The notes under the pieces were generated by a model that worked only from the letters and a program-made list of their open reading frames with translations, was not told the DNA's origin and searched no databases. DNA of 64,000 nt from Comamonadaceae bacterium OS-1 (GTDB taxonomy: Bacteria > Pseudomonadota > Gammaproteobacteria > Burkholderiales > Burkholderiaceae_C), in contig AP026969.1 in the NCBI GenBank assembly GCA_027923965.1, forward strand, positions 806,001-870,000. The letters are read 5' to 3'. Position numbers and translations under genes: made by a program. Position 1 is the first letter of the stretch. Every line of letters starts with the position of its first letter. Below are positions 63,556 to 64,000 of this stretch, in pieces.

Positions 63556-64000
63556 ATGCCTACATACCCACGACCCACCGCCGCCAAGCACCGGCCCCTG
63601 CCTTATCTGGCCGCCAGCGCTCTGGCCGTCTGTGCCCTCGCATTCGACGGCGAATCCGCCCACGCCGAAGCCAACCGGGTACGGTTTCCCACTACCCTGG
63701 AGAAGCTGGTGCACTACACCACCGTCAAGCGGGGGGACGTGACCGAGCACATGCTGACCACCCAGGAGGCCATCGATGCCGTCAAACTGGGCCAGGCCAT
63801 TCCCAGTGGAACGCATGTGGTGCTGGTGGACTACCGGGATGCCAAGGTCTTTCGGTACTTTGTGATGGAAAAGAAGGACGGCTGGGGTGCCGACTTTGCT
63901 GCCAATAGGCGCACCGGGGACTGGCAGTTCCAGGCCTTCAAACCCGACAAAACCATCAATCTGGGCGAGAACTCCGCCCGCTGCCAATCCTGCCACCAGA
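63556..64000 (+). CDS. Cytochrome P460-like haem protein, 5' part (cut by window end)
   Basis: Open from ATG 63556 to the window end (148 residues seen). An N-terminal hydrophobic segment with Ala-rich end resembles a signal peptide. ANRVRFPTTLEKLVHYTTVKRG and FRYFVMEKKDGWGAD fit the cytochrome P460 family, and the last residues seen are CQSCHQ, a c-type haem site. The product is exported and haem-binding. The rest of the gene is beyond the window. Confidence 0.82.
   Translation, partial: MPTYPRPTAAKHRPLPYLAASALAVCALAFDGESAHAEANRVRFPTTLEKLVHYTTVKRGDVTEHMLTTQEAIDAVKLGQAIPSGTHVVLVDYRDAKVFRYFVMEKKDGWGADFAANRRTGDWQFQAFKPDKTINLGENSARCQSCHQ

Overview
The window is about 64 kb of GC-rich bacterial DNA, densely packed with genes. 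Its content points to a betaproteobacterium of the Burkholderiales, most likely Comamonadaceae (Rhodoferax-like). The basis is the codon use, the many LysR regulators, the small stress proteins (DUF1328, YqjD/YqjE types) and a dispersed intergenic repeat of the kind I associate with that family. The taxon is inferred, not proven. No rRNA, tRNA, CRISPR array, prophage or transposase was seen.

Layout. 1-8.2 kb: 3' end of a transaldolase gene, an antitoxin-like protein, a flavin-type stress protein, an AsmA protein, a CRP/FNR regulator, then a small membrane protein, a sorbosone-dehydrogenase-like lipoprotein, a phospholipase D lipoprotein and a membrane protein. 8.2-18.2 kb: a stress and signalling island. 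It holds a universal stress protein, a minus-strand run of six genes (DUF1328, YqjD-like, YqjE-like, hypothetical, KaiB, PAS/GAF/GGDEF-EAL), a divergent histidine kinase and LuxR-type response regulator, a stand-alone receiver protein, and two exported proteins. An 18-bp symmetric motif (TGTARGACA-n4-YTACA) lies upstream of three transcription units here and is the likely operator of the local two-component system. 18.2-24.9 kb: a diguanylate cyclase, the PpsR kinase/phosphotransferase, LysR plus pirin, and a transaldolase-like plus PfkB kinase pair.

25.1-31.6 kb: a DctB-like kinase and a FixJ-like regulator next to a KgtP-type dicarboxylate transporter gene. The kinase and regulator are separated by a nucleotidyltransferase/HEPN toxin-antitoxin pair and by a decayed second copy of the kinase 3' end. 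31.7-39.2 kb: three LysR-linked units, and a photoactive yellow protein homologue with chromophore Cys, Tyr and Glu at PYP spacing, directly upstream of a GGDEF-EAL enzyme. 39.4-47.1 kb: a 3-hydroxybutyrate oligomer hydrolase, two HDOD proteins, a DnaQ/GIY-YIG fusion, and a YncE-like propeller with an exported creatininase relative.

47.4-54.1 kb: a sugar ABC importer operon with an internal GH2 glycosidase; a 98-bp inverted repeat flanks the two permease genes. 54.3-60.4 kb: an EmrE-type pump and a cluster that looks like acid resistance: glutamate decarboxylase, an AspT-family exchanger and a YdeP-type molybdoenzyme. 60.4-64 kb: an RNase H-like protein, a RES/Xre toxin-antitoxin pair, a LysR gene and the start of a haem-binding P460-like gene cut by the window end.

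A recurring feature is a roughly 58-bp intergenic repeat present in 14 copies. All seven convergent gene pairs whose gap exceeds 20 bp have the repeat between them, and it fills nearly the whole gap in most; the other five convergent pairs have gaps of 20 bp or less or overlap. Thirteen of the 14 copies point the same way along the window.
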